A stretch of DNA of 48,205 nucleotides from CAYFUL01 sp964346375 (GCA_964346375.1 CAYFUL010000004.1:1-48205); one strand, 5' to 3'; shown: positions 8,141 to 18,559, counted from the stretch's first letter. Notes: generated by a model from the letters alone, not told the origin. Program-made: numbers and translations.

Positions 8141-9298
8141 CTACCTTAAATAAATCTCTAACATCTTGTCAATAAAATTCCTGTCGCAGACTTCCCCTAA
8201 AATATCCTGAATATTTTTAGCCTCATCCTTAATAGGAATATAGCTTTCGTCTAAATAGTCCTTTAGTAAATCCACATTGTACCTTAAAACCTTAGCGGAT
8301 ATTCTCACCTTGTGAAGCTCATCAATTTCCATAACATCTCTATTTAACATATTGTTGGAAATATCCATGTATAGATTGTCTAAAAATCCTTGGGAGATTT
8401 CATTAATACTCTCTTCCCTTTCCTCAAGAAGCATAATAGTTTGAAAATCCAGATCATTTAAAAATTCTACATATTCATCGTCATTTAATAGTTCCAGTAA
8501 ATCCTCTCTACGATTAGAATAAACTTCATCAACTCTAGAGAGAACAAGTTCTACTTCCGTCTCGGAAAGATTAGCATCGGGAAGATGCTCTTTAAAAACA
8601 TCAATCTCACGCATTACACCAGTGTTTTTCATAATCCTCTTTAATTCCTTAACAAGAGCCTTGTAGGATTTACCATCGGCAAAATCCACTAACAGAGTAA
8701 GAAGAGCAAGGTATCTTCTCGTACCAACGCGTAAATCATGAAGAGCTTCAGAATCATAAGTCTCTAAATATTCAGCCCTGTCAGCTAAAATTCTCTCCTT
8801 GGCATTTTTAACAACAGGCTTTAGGGAATTTTTATAGGGACTTTTAGTATCGAAGTATGGAATTTTTTTAATCTCCTCCATGGGGAGAGTCCAATTGATT
8901 TTTCTACTATCTGTATCAATAGAAATAATTCCCCCGGAAGAAACTTTATACTCCTCGTCTATGATTTTCCCAAGAATTTCTCCAAGGGAAGGTTCGCTTA
9001 CAACAACACATAGATTATTTTCGCTGCCTCTTTTTAAAAGTTCTACTGAATCTGCCCTTTGAAGGTAGTCATAAATTCCAACCTCTCTTCCCGTAACAGA
9101 ACCAAGAATTAAGGCAGTCTCCTTAGCACGAATAACGGGAGATGATTCAATTAAAAAGTTCTCCTTTTTAAAATATCTTTTTAAATCAGAATAGTATTAC
9201 CTAATATCACTCATAGCTTCCCAAGTCAATCTTCTATAAAAATCATTAACGGAACTTTTTGAAAATGCCTTAGCATGTTTTATCAATAATAATTTCAT
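8141..9298 (-). CDS. SixA-like histidine phosphatase / CHAD domain fusion (one in-frame TAA)
   Basis: Reading from ATG 9296-9298 (GGTGATTAA upstream), the frame encodes about 140 residues resembling SixA-type phosphohistidine phosphatases: MKLLLIKHAKA at the RHG position, and SSPVIRAKETALIL. It then continues in frame through WTLP-MEEIKK into a ~245-residue CHAD domain with both conserved histidine motifs (HDLRVGTRR and HKVRISAKVLRY). CHAD domains bind polyphosphate. Two phosphatase positions are altered: Arg to Lys before the catalytic His, and GHNP replaced by SEPS. The module may therefore be inactive or binding-only. TAA at 9197-9199 (codon 34, DIR*YYSDL) interrupts it; CAA would fit. If that stop is real, only an internal start such as 8881 would give a CHAD-only protein. 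Confidence 0.75.
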
Positions 9299-9372
9299 TT
9301 AATCACCTGTAAAGTATAGTATAATCTAGTATATCATAAAATAAATTCTATTAATAATACTTAAAAATATTC

Positions 9373-9401
9373 TTTACAAAATACATGGAAAGTATTATAA
9401 T
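9373..9401 (+). promoter_or_regulatory. Promoter of rpsD
   Basis: -35 TTTACA (9373-9378), a 17-nt spacer and -10 TATAAT (9396-9401). The leader of about 45 nt before the ATG contains a short GC-rich block (ATCGCGGCAAT), but I see no clear S4 autoregulatory fold. Confidence 0.7.
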
Positions 9402-9450
9402 AATTGAGGCTCTAAAATTATCGCGGCAATAATAATTAGGAGTTGAAATA

Positions 9451-9974
9451 ATGGCAAAAAACATGGCACCTAGATTTAAACAATCTAGAAGACTTGGACT
9501 AAACGTATGCGGTCACCCAAAAGCTATGAAAAGAGCGGTAAGAGGTACTGCAAGAAGCGAAAACAATTTGTAAATCTCTTTAAAGAAGCAAAGAAATATA
9601 AGGAACAAACAGGTCCAGCACTTGTACAATTCTTAGAGAGAAGACTGGACAACCTAGTTTACAGAATGGGCTTTGCAAGTTCAATTAGACAAGCAAGACA
9701 AATGGTAACCCATGGACATATAACTGTAAATGGTAAAAAGGTTGATATTGCATCATATAGATGTAAAGCAGGAGATGTTATTGCCCTATCAAATAAGGGT
9801 AGAAAAGTTGAAATGTTTAAGGAAAATTACGAAACCAACTTCGTAACAAGTTACCCATACATTTCAAAGGCAGAAGATCTTAAAGCAACATTAGTATCAC
9901 TACCAAATAGAGAAGATATTCCAATAGAAATAGAAGACCAATTAATCGTTGAGTTCTACTCAAAGAATATGTAA
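9451..9974 (+). CDS. rpsD: Ribosomal protein S4 (internal deletion and frame change in this assembly)
   Basis: S4 nucleates assembly of the 30S subunit. From ATG 9451 (AGGAGTTGAAATA upstream) the frame reads MAKNMAPRFKQSRRLGLN ... GTARS, then runs into a stop at about 9570. Another frame resumes with KQFVNLFKEAKKYK and continues through the S4 domain (LERRLDNLVYRMGFA, QMVTHGHITVNGKKVD) to a normal C-terminus VEFYSKNM. By comparison with B. subtilis S4, about 24 residues (the block corresponding to KKLSEYGLQLQEKQKLR and following) are missing at about 9555. S4 is essential, so an assembly collapse is more likely than a true deletion. The zinc-binding Cys cluster of some S4 proteins is absent. 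Confidence 0.9.
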
Positions 9975-9978
9975 TGAC

Positions 9979-10003
9979 AAGACCCTTAGGGGTCTTTTTT
10001 ACT
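9979..10003 (+). terminator. Terminator of rpsD
   Basis: AAGACCC-TTA-GGGGTCTT followed by a T run, 4 nt after the rpsD stop codon. Confidence 0.85.
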
Positions 10004-10027
10004 TTGTAAAATTTCTTAGAAGCATAT

Positions 10028-10062
10028 AAAATTACCGCGAGATCTCTCTCGCGGTAATTTTT
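10028..10062. terminator. Bidirectional terminator between rpsD and the SLH protein
   Basis: ATTACCGCGAGA and TCTCGCGGTAAT form a perfect 12-bp stem with a 4-nt loop, flanked by A residues on the left and T residues on the right. It can end the giant minus-strand gene and back up rpsD termination. Confidence 0.85.
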
Positions 10063-13000
10063 ACTTCATAAGATTTACAAGAATTTGCGCAACTTCACCT
10101 CTAGTTAAATTTGCCTTTCCATCAAATGTACCATCGATTCTACCATTTAATAGTCCCCTCTTAGTTGCAAGGGCTATTGAATCTGCTGCCCAATTTGAAA
10201 AATCTGCCTTGTCTTTAAACTCAATCTCTGCTACCTCTTCTCTACTTACTTTCATAGCTTCTACATATTGGTTTCATACTCTTGCAATTTCCTCTCTTGT
10301 TATTTCCCTACTTCCTCTAAATGTGGAGTCCTCATATCCAGCGATAATCTTATTTTCTATCGCCCAGTTAATATATCCTCCAACTTCAGAATTTCCATCT
10401 ACATCACCTAGCGATGCACCATAGTACTTACTTGGGTCTATTCCCTGTAATCTTCCTAGAGCAACTACTACAGTTTCTCTAGTAGTCTTTTTATCTGGAT
10501 TAAAGTTTCCATTTTCTAAGTCCATTAATTTCTTCTCAAGAACTTTTTCTATGGACGCTTCTGCCCAGTGATTTTATAGTCTTTAGATTTACTGTTTTCC
10601 TTCGCAAGCTCCTTTGCCTTATGGTTAATGGTACTTACCTTGTCGTCTTTTGAATCATTTGTAATGGTTGCTCCTGTACCTCCCATTATTATTGTAGAGG
10701 TGTATCCTATTTCTCTTTCAATTCTTACAAATTCTCCTGAGATTTCTACTCTACCCTTTGGCATAGTAAATGAATATTTTAGCGTTCCCCTTACTACTGG
10801 AACCATCCTTCCATTTTCATCTACAACTCTTAGATTTCTTAAAGTGTATCCTGATTCAGGTACTACATTTACAAATACTCTTTCTCCTGCTTTTGCACTA
10901 TTTACTGTAGAAATTCTTCCGAAAATTGAACTTACAACTTCTATTTCAAATTCTTCTGCTGGTTCTACCGGCTCCTCTGGATCTACTGGTGCATCTCCAA
11001 AAATCCCCTTTAAAGAAACATCATTTCCTGGCATTTCAAATACTAGTGGAGGAAGTTTAGTATCTTCTATTTCAACTCCCTCTACTTCCCAGTTATTAAA
11101 TACCCCTTCATTTGAATTTGGAGTTACTACTAATTCAGTCTTTTCTTCAACGTATCCTGGTTTAATAGATTCTCCAGTAAACTCTCCATTTTCTACATTT
11201 AGTTTGTAAATATATTCCTTTGTAATAAATAGAGGAATGGTATTTACAGTGGATTTTACATCATTAAAGGTTATCTCTAAATCGTATACTCCCGGTACTA
11301 AATTATTATACTCTGTCTTTTTAATCATATCGTCCCAGCAAATTTCAAGAGCATTTCTAGGTACTCCTTCCCTATCTAATGGGAACCAGAAGCAACCATT
11401 TGCATCAAAGACAACTTCACTATCTTTTTTAATTAAAACTTTTCCAACGCTTCTCTTAATTCTTTCATCTGGAATTCCAAGCTGTCCCTCTCCTAAATCT
11501 ACTAGAGCATAGAAATGTTTAGGATTATTTAATCTGTAGTTTGTAAATTCAGATACAACCTTTGGAGAAGTACCAGTTAAATTATCTGATAGTTTAAATA
11601 CAACTTCTAAATTGTGCACACTTGTTACATTTTCAAAGGTATATTTTCCATTTTCCTTTGCACTTGTAACTTCTTCCCCATCTACTAATACCTTGTCAAT
11701 GGTAAAATATTCATCTGGAGTAAAGGTAAATTCCTTGCTCTCTCCTCCCTTTACAAGTACATTTCCAGAAGGACTTACATTTCCTCCCCTATTTGATTTT
11801 ACAATTATAGTGTACATTTCACCAAGGTCTACTACTGCTGCCTTTGGTACTGGTTGAGAAAGTGTTTCATTCCATACCCAATCACTTTCGAAATCATATC
11901 CTAGAGCTATAAAGGTTTCAATACTCTTTAATTCCTCTTCCGATTTTCCAGCAAAGGCATTTTTCGCTACAGAGTTTGAAACTTTTTCGATACTAAGGTT
12001 TTCGCCATAGTAGTTTACTCCACCTTCATCTACAACTGGTCTACCACTTGACCAATATCCACCAACTTGGTTTGGAGAGTCTGCCTCAGAAACTCCCATA
12101 ATAATATTTCCATCAAATGTCTTTAAGATAGCTCCCTTTGAGCCCCCCATATCACCAACTAGTACTCCAGCGTAAGAACTACCCTTTACATTTGCAACAA
12201 CAACGTTATTTATAATTATATTACCATCAACTTCATTTTTATTGTTTATTGGATCTTGGTAGTTAGTTCCACCAATAAGTCCTCCTACAGGACTTCCTTC
12301 TACACTTACATTTACAGAGTTATTTCTAACAGTTCCTCCATGAAGAACTCCTACTATTCCACCTGTGTTAGATTTCCCATTAATTGTTCCTGTTACAAAG
12401 GAATTTTCAATTGTACCCTCACTTGCTCCAGCAATGGCACCAGTTCTACTACCACCATTTACAGTTACATCACTTAGTACAACATTTATAACCCTTGAAT
12501 TTTTTCCAAGGTAGGAAAAAAGTCCAGTAGTCTTACTTCCCGCTTGAATAGTTAGATTTTTTAACTCATTTCCTTTTCCATCAAAAGTTCCTAAAAATGG
12601 AATTGTGCCTTCTCCACCAATTGGATTAATTGTAGTTTCAGAGAAGTCTATTGGATTTTCAAGTACATAGTTTCCATCAGATGGATACTCCTCAGTGCCA
12701 AATCCCTCTACAAATTTTATAAAGTCATCTTTTGAACTTAGTCTTACAGTTTTACCAGTATCTAAAATTGAACTAACCTTAGCAGATGGTTCACTTGTAG
12801 CACGTCCGTTGTAGAAGCCCACTCCCTTTACTATAACTCTTACATATTTATTTACATCATTTTCTGTAAGGACATATGTTCTATTAGTTGCTCCATCAAT
12901 TGTATTCCAATTCTCTCCATCAGGGGAATTTTCCCATTGGTAAAGTACATTTGCTCCTTCTGGAGTAAATCCTGCAACTAGATTTTGCCCTTCCTTTGGA

Positions 13001-15842
13001 TATCCTGTAATTTTTGCACTAGTTATAGTAAATTCATTTACTTCTTCTGGTACTGGAGGGAAATTATAATTACTTAAATCATAATTTCTTGGAGTATTTG
13101 TTACAAGGGCATTATCTTCAACTACTACTTCTTTACCATTATCCATACCCTTTGCAGTAACTCTAATCTCCTGGTCATTTATAGTAATAACAACGTAAGA
13201 TAGACCATACTTTCCAGTAGAATGAACTAAAGAATAAGGATATTCTACATATCTATCGCTTCTTCCTTCAGTATTAGCAGATGCTCCAGCAATATAAGTT
13301 GTACCAGAACCTGGAGTTTGTGGGTCAGTTGCTGCTCCATTGTTATAGTACTTAGTTCTAGCGTATACATGGTCATGTCCAAGAAGTACAATATCAATTC
13401 CAGCTTCATCAAAGGTATCTGTCCAAGACTTAAATCTTGCTTCGGTAGGATCTTTTACTCTATATCCAAAGGGGTTCTTGTGCATTACAGCAACTCTCCA
13501 CTTAGTTGGATTCTGTTTTACTACAGATTTTATCCAATTCTGTTGAGTTTCTGCTAATCCCTTATCTGATGAGTCTTGGAAGTCAACTACTAAAAATAGA
13601 GTATCTCCATGTTTATAGAAATAGTTACCAGCCTTAGATTCCTCTGCAGTAATTCCAGTAGCAAGTCTTTCAGTACCATTACCTGCACCGTAGTATGCAG
13701 CTCCATTTTTTGGAGGATTATGTCTTCCTCTTACATTACTTGCAGTTTGGTCAACTGGAGTCCAAGATCCACCTGCCCATGAATTACCTGCACCATCTAC
13801 CTCGTAGTTTCCAGTGCTCATATAGAATGGATACTTACTAAATACATCCTGTCCTTCTGCGAAAAAGGCATCCCATTCCCAAGTATCAAAACCAAAGTTT
13901 ACCTGATCTCCACCAGAAAGAATAAAGTCTGCATCTGGATTTTCTGTAGTAGCTTTTTTAAGCATTTGTCCAAATCCAGCATAATCCTCTAATGTATTTT
14001 CATAACTTCCACTAGCTCCTTGTTGAGCATCTGTAAAGAAGATAAACTTAGTTTCACTATTATCTAACTTAGGAGTTTTAATAACAGGAGGATTTTTTAA
14101 CTCTGTAGTATTTCTACTTCCATCTCCCACTGCATATACATACTCTGTTCCCGGTTCAAGTACCGTTGTCTCTGCCTTATGGCTCATTACAGGAGCATAG
14201 GAATATTTTGCCCCCTCTGCTGGTTCGTAGGTTGAAGTTCCTCCTGTATAATTTGCAGCCTTAATATTTTCTGAAAGATCTACAAGGGTACTTGTTCCTT
14301 GGAACATATGGGTAAACTTTCCACCATTAGAATCAAAATCAGATTTTTTTGCAATATATAACTCTGAATTTCTAATATTGGTATTTGTAATCCAGTTAAA
14401 TCTAGCAATATACTTTCCATCTTCCTGATTAAAGGAATCGAAAAGATAGGTTATACTTCTAGGAGTTTCTCCACCTCCAGCAGGTTGAGAAATTTCACTA
14501 CCAGACTTAGTAATTGTAAATGAATCTATTACCTGGTAAGGTCTACTCTCTCCAGTAGCCTTGTAGTATGCCTTGTAATTAATTGCATTTGAAGTTACAT
14601 CTACTTTTCCATATACAGGAGAGTGAATTTTTCCTCCACCTGTTGGAGAAGATTGGTCAATTCTTAAATCATAGTAGAAGTCGTTCCAAGAGGTATCTTG
14701 ATTTGACTTACCATAGGCATAATTATAAACACTACCTCCAATAACGTAGGTAGGTGCCTCGCCAAAATTTGCAGATTCAACACTACCAGGTCCATTTTCA
14801 GTACTAATAGTACGAAGTGTAGTTCTAGCATATGCGTGTTCATGTCCGTTTAAAACAAGGTCAATTCCTGCATCAGTTAGTTTTTTACCATCAACATTGT
14901 CAAGTTGGTAATGGCTTGAACCTGGATCATAGGTAGCCTGGTGGAAAAATACTATCTTCCAACTCTTAGTAGTACTACTTGCCTTATCACTTAAAAATTG
15001 CCACTGAATAGTATCATCAGAATCGCTTAAATAGGAATTTAATGATACAAAAAGAGCGTCTCCATACTCAAAAGAATATACAGTTCCCTTAGCAGCATTA
15101 GAAACATTTGGAGCATCTAAATTTGTATAATTAAATCTAGATTTAAAATGAACTTGATCCCTATCATACTTACCAGCGTCGTGGTTACCTGGAGTTGCCA
15201 TTACAGGCATCTTGGAAAGTAATTTTTCAGCAGCATTAAAAAAGTATTCCCACTGTACACTTACATTAGCATTTTCTACAACATCTCCAGCGTGAATTAA
15301 AAATCACCATTTTCATTTTCAGCAAGGTAGTCGTACAGATCATTAGTAAATTTAAAACTACTTACAGAAGTACCTTGGGTATCTGCACTAACTAAAAAGG
15401 AAAAATTCTCCCTACTACTTCCCTTTGGAGCAACAAAGCTCTTTACAGAGGAGTAGCCATCATTTTCGTTACCTACTTTGTAAAAATAAGTCTTTCCAGG
15501 AGTAAGATTTTCCATTTTTCCAGTGAAGGAATTAACTTCCTCAACACTATTCCTATTTCCCTCAGGGAAAATTGCATCCTTTCTTACTTCAAAAATTGTA
15601 CCTACACTCGTTTTAGAATCAGTAAGATTCTCGTCAGTGCCATATACTACTTGAGAGTTAGTAACAGAGGGATTAGTAACCCAATTAATACTAACACTTG
15701 AATTCTCGCCAGTAGAGTTAATAATTCCCAAATTAATTTGAGAAGGAATACTACCAACTTCTCCGTGGGCAATATTGGAAAGGGAGAGAACTCCACATAG
15801 TACAAGTACAAAGACTAATAATTGTCTTTTAAAATTTTTCAT
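10061..15842 (-). CDS. Giant secreted double metallophosphoesterase with GLUG, InlB-like and SLH domains (two frameshifts, one in-frame TGA)
   Basis: The reconstructed protein is about 1,925 residues. In order: signal peptide (1-27); a purple-acid-phosphatase-type FN3 domain; metallophosphoesterase 1 with HAGD, GNHD and GHEHAYART (near 332); a second FN3-like domain (from about 450); metallophosphoesterase 2 with FFTDAQQG (near 602), SGGDQVN, STGNYE and GHDHVYART (near 822); an Ig-like domain; GLUG-type repeats (about 1080-1250); InlB-B-like repeats (about 1340-1415 and later); and three SLH domains (about 1755-1925) for anchoring to wall polysaccharide. Breaks: one base short in the A run at 15299-15303 (repaired: GDFLIHAGDVVE), one base short in the T run at 10572-10575 (repaired: DYKNHWAEAS), and TGA 10274-10276 where a Leu codon would fit SLH. 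Likely role: extracellular phosphate or nucleotide scavenging; substrate unknown. It is monocistronic. Confidence 0.85.
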
Positions 15843-16010
15843 AACGTCTCCTTAGTTTAATATTTGCATTTTTGCGAACTAAGAATAACATATATTAAGT
15901 AAATTATCGCAAAACCACTGTAAAATTTATGTTAAGAAAAAATAAACTCTTTAAAAAATATTGTTGCAAAAAATTATAGGTGTAAAGATCAAAAATAGTC
16001 AGAAATAGTA

Positions 16011-16039
16011 TTGACATTCTTTGACCTTCGCCGTATACT
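16011..16039 (+). promoter_or_regulatory. Consensus sigma-A promoter of hsp20
   Basis: -35 TTGACA (16011-16016), a 17-nt spacer and -10 TATACT (16034-16039). The CIRCE operator lies 12 nt downstream. Confidence 0.85.
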
Positions 16040-16051
16040 ATAGATAGTTAG

Positions 16052-16078
16052 TTAGCAGTCATTGGTCTAGAGTGCTAA
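16052..16078 (+). promoter_or_regulatory. CIRCE operator (HrcA binding site) before hsp20
   Basis: TTAGCAGTC-N9-GAGTGCTAA matches the CIRCE consensus TTAGCACTC-N9-GAGTGCTAA with a single mismatch in the left arm. It lies between the promoter and the start codon, in the normal repressing position for HrcA. hrcA itself is not in this window. Confidence 0.9.
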
Positions 16079-16101
16079 CCTGAAATTAAGGAGATGATTA
16101 T

Positions 16102-16551
16102 ATGACTAACTTATTACCAAGAGGATTTAGTAACTTATCAATGGTGGACAGAGGATTTGAAGATTTTTACAATATGATAGACAGCTTTTTTAATGACAAC
16201 GCTGATTCAAGATCTATGAGGTATGCAACTTTTAAAGTTGATATATCAGAGGACAATGACAAGTATGTAGTTGAAGCAGAACTACCAGGATTTAGTAAGG
16301 ATGAAATTGAAATTAGACTAGACCAAGACGAACTAACCCTTACTGCAGAAAAGAAGGAAGAAGTAGATAACTCTGACTCCTCTAAAAACTATATCCACAA
16401 GGAAAGAAAGACTTCTAAAATGGTTAGAAGGATGCACTTTAACAACATCGACGGCGAAAATTTAAAGGCAAATTTAAACGATGGTGTACTTGTAATAGAA
16501 GTGCCAAAGAAAACTGAAGTAGAAACTTCAAAGAAAATAGAAATACAATAA
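16102..16551 (+). CDS. Hsp20 / alpha-crystallin family small heat shock protein
   Basis: This 149-residue ATP-independent holdase chaperone has an N-terminal arm (MTNLLPRGFSNLSM, DFYNMIDSFF), an alpha-crystallin domain from about residue 42 (FKVDISEDNDKYVVEAELPG, DELTLTAEKKEE) and the C-terminal GVLVIEVPKK block. AAGGAGATGATT precedes the ATG. A perfect -35/-10 pair and a CIRCE operator predict heat induction through HrcA. It is monocistronic, with a strong terminator right after the stop. Confidence 0.95.
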   Translation: MTNLLPRGFSNLSMVDRGFEDFYNMIDSFFNDNADSRSMRYATFKVDISEDNDKYVVEAELPGFSKDEIEIRLDQDELTLTAEKKEEVDNSDSSKNYIHKERKTSKMVRRMHFNNIDGENLKANLNDGVLVIEVPKKTEVETSKKIEIQ

Positions 16552-16562
16552 TATATACAGAT

Positions 16563-16598
16563 TAAAAAAGCATTCTTTTTCACAAGAATGCTTTTTTA
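16563..16598 (+). terminator. Terminator of hsp20
   Basis: AAAAAAGCATTCTT and AAGAATGCTTTTTT form a perfect 14-bp stem with a 6-nt loop, with its own A and T runs, so it can act in both directions. Confidence 0.9.
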
Positions 16599-16604
16599 AT
16601 ACTC

Positions 16605-16636
16605 TATTTAAATGAAGGGGGATCAGGGGAGAAATA
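16605..16636 (+). repeat. 32-nt dispersed repeat, copy 1
   Basis: This stretch (TATTTAAATGAAGGGG then GATCAGGGGAGAAATA) is matched at 30 of 32 positions by the reverse complement of 44327-44358. Here it is followed by an inverted echo (TTTCTCCCCTGAT) that forms a hairpin running up to the N gap at 16656. Repetitiveness probably explains the assembly gap. Confidence 0.75.
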
Positions 16637-16665
16637 ACGCAGTTTCTCCCCTGATNNNNNNNNNN

Positions 16666-16800
16666 CCCATAACCCCTCTCGCTTGCTAAATGAAAGTTTC
16701 TCGGCAAAGGCTAAAAATTCCAACCTCGCCCTAAGGGCTCAGACATGGAATCTTTTTAACGCCTTCACCTCGAAAACAATGTAGGATGGGAATATTATTA
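16666..16800 (-). repeat. Degenerate dispersed intergenic element
   Basis: The ~570-nt stretch 16599-17172 holds no convincing gene. Between the N gap and 16800 the minus strand reads GAAGGCGTTAAAAAGATTCC, CATGTCTGAGC, GAAACTTTC and GAGAGGGGTTATGGG. This resembles, from memory, a non-coding high-copy element scattered through many Clostridia genomes. I cannot verify the family without a search. Confidence 0.35.
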
Positions 16801-16947
16801 CTATTATAGAAATATTTATCTTAGAAAATCTTAGATGATACATTTTATAAATTCAGATTAACCAAAACCAATGTTAGGTCGTTAAGTCTTGGCAGAACCG
16901 TTGGTATGTTGAAAATTCAAACCTATATATACTTTGTCTTCGCTGTG

Positions 16948-16976
16948 AACCTACTTTTTGACGAGTAGGTTTTTTT
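16948..16976 (+). terminator. Terminator-like hairpin upstream of the nitroreductase gene
   Basis: AACCTACT and AGTAGGTT form an 8-bp stem with an 8-nt loop, followed by TTTTTTA. No gene ends nearby on the plus strand, so it may end a small RNA from the preceding 350 nt or act as a leader attenuator for the gene at 17173. Neither is shown by the sequence. Confidence 0.5.
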
Positions 16977-17172
16977 ATGGAATGTGAACTTTCTTTACTA
17001 GAAAGAGTATAGAAAAATTTGTTTGCAATTTCTTGCTAAGGAAATTTCTCTTTACTTCAATTATTAATATAGCTAGAACTACAGGAAGCTGGTTATATAG
17101 TTATATTAGAGAATGGGTATAATCAAGAAAAGTAAGTATTATTAAAAATTAAATGGATAAAGGAAGTAAAAA

Positions 17173-17703
17173 ATGGCAAGTGATTTTTTAGAAGTATTAC
17201 AAAAAAGACATAGTATACGAAAATATACAGATGAAAAAATACCAGAGGAACTTCTTACAAAAGTGCTTCAAGCAGGACTATTATCCCCCTCAAGTAAATC
17301 TATTCGCCCGTGGGAGTTTATAGTTGTTAATGACAGGGAAATGCTAGATAAAATATCAGAGTGTCGTGAAGGTTCTGCAAAAATGCTTACAGGGGCACAA
17401 TGTGCAATTGTAGTCCTTGGAGATGAGAACTTATCCGACGTTTGGATTGAGGACTGTTCCATTGTAATGAGTAATATGCACATAATGGCAAGTAGTCTTG
17501 GAATTGGTAGCTGTTGGATTCAGATTCGCCTTCGTGAATCAAAGGACAGAAAATCTTCAGAAGAATATTTAAGAGAGTGCCTTGGGTTTCCAGAAAATTA
17601 TAGAGTAGAGGCAATTTTATCTCTAGGATTGCCTGCTGTAAAAACAGAAAAAAAAGAACTAGAAAATTTAAAAGTCGAAAAAATCCACTGGGAAAAATTT
17701 TAA
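17173..17703 (+). CDS. Nitroreductase family protein
   Basis: This 176-residue flavoprotein has the family hallmarks: RHSIRKYTDEKIPEELL (FMN phosphate-binding basic stretch) at the N-terminus, LSPSSKSIRPWEFIVV, NMHIMASSLGIGSCWI in the middle and a short C-terminal strand. Family members use NAD(P)H to reduce nitroaromatics, quinones or enone-like substrates. The physiological substrate here is unknown. AAGGAAG is upstream of the ATG, and the stop is 27 nt before a hydroxyacid dehydrogenase gene, so the two probably form an operon. Confidence 0.9.
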   Translation: MASDFLEVLQKRHSIRKYTDEKIPEELLTKVLQAGLLSPSSKSIRPWEFIVVNDREMLDKISECREGSAKMLTGAQCAIVVLGDENLSDVWIEDCSIVMSNMHIMASSLGIGSCWIQIRLRESKDRKSSEEYLRECLGFPENYRVEAILSLGLPAVKTEKKELENLKVEKIHWEKF

Positions 17704-17730
17704 TAAATTATAGAGAAATGGAGAATAAAA

Positions 17731-18545
17731 ATGAATATAGCATTTTTTGGATTAGGGAATATGGGTTTTCCCATTGCTGCAAATCTTTTAAAAGCAGGGC
17801 ACAGCATAACATCAGCCCTTCATAAAAATCCAGCACCAACAGAAAAACTAAGGGAAATTGGTGGTAAGGTCGCCTCCTCTCAAGAGGAAGCACTAAGGGA
17901 CGCTTCTGTAATTTTTATAATAGTTCCAAATGATATGGCACTGGAAAATCTTATGGAGAGGGAATCCATGATAGAGGCAGTTGAGCCGGGAAGTATTATT
18001 GTGGATATGACCTCCGCTTCTGCAAAGGCAGTGTGTAAACTTTCTAATTACTATGAAAGTAAATCAGTATCTGTACTTGACGCGCCAGTATCTGGAGGTG
18101 TAAAAGGGGCTACTGNNNNNNNNNNCTATTAAAAAGTATTTCTGCAACACAACTATATATTGGTGAAGAATTGGGACTCGCAAAAAAGATTAAATCCATT
18201 AACAATCTTATGTGCTCTGCAAATATGTCAATAATGGGAGAGGCATGGAAAATTGCTAAGAAAAATGGAATTTCACCACAGGTTTTTAATGATGTAGTTA
18301 GCGCATCATCTGGATATTCCACCTCTTTAAAAAATGGATTCCCCCATGTTGCAGAAGATGACTATACTGCAACATTTACAACTGCACTTATGCGAAAGGA
18401 CGTAGGACTTGCCCTAGACCTTGCAGGCGATGAATCGGTTCCCATTTCAAGAATAGCCTACGAGTATTTAAAACAGGCTTCAATATACGACAAGGACGAC
18501 CATTCATCAGTAACAAGAGTAGATTTTGTTGAAGAAAATAAATAG
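17731..18545 (+). CDS. 3-hydroxyisobutyrate dehydrogenase family protein (N gap inside)
   Basis: This NAD(P)-dependent beta-hydroxyacid dehydrogenase has a Rossmann motif FFGLGNMGFPIAANLLKAGH at the N-terminus, the substrate-binding DAPVSGGVKGA at about 120, and the catalytic-Lys segment GLAKKIKSINNLM in the C-terminal helical domain, followed by SASSGYSTSLKNG. Ten Ns at 18116-18125 stand for an unknown length. Homologues have about 20-25 residues between VKGA and the resuming LLKSISATQLY, so more than 10 bases are probably missing. Substrate choice within the family (3-hydroxyisobutyrate, tartronate semialdehyde, hydroxymethylglutarate) cannot be made. It follows the nitroreductase gene in a likely operon. 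Confidence 0.9.
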
Positions 18546-18559
18546 CATTTACTAAGGAA

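Noticed and set aside
8880..9298. CYTH domain upstream of CHAD
   Set aside because: The N-terminal part lacks the ExExK motif and instead shows SixA-like KHAKA and SSPVIRAKETA motifs.
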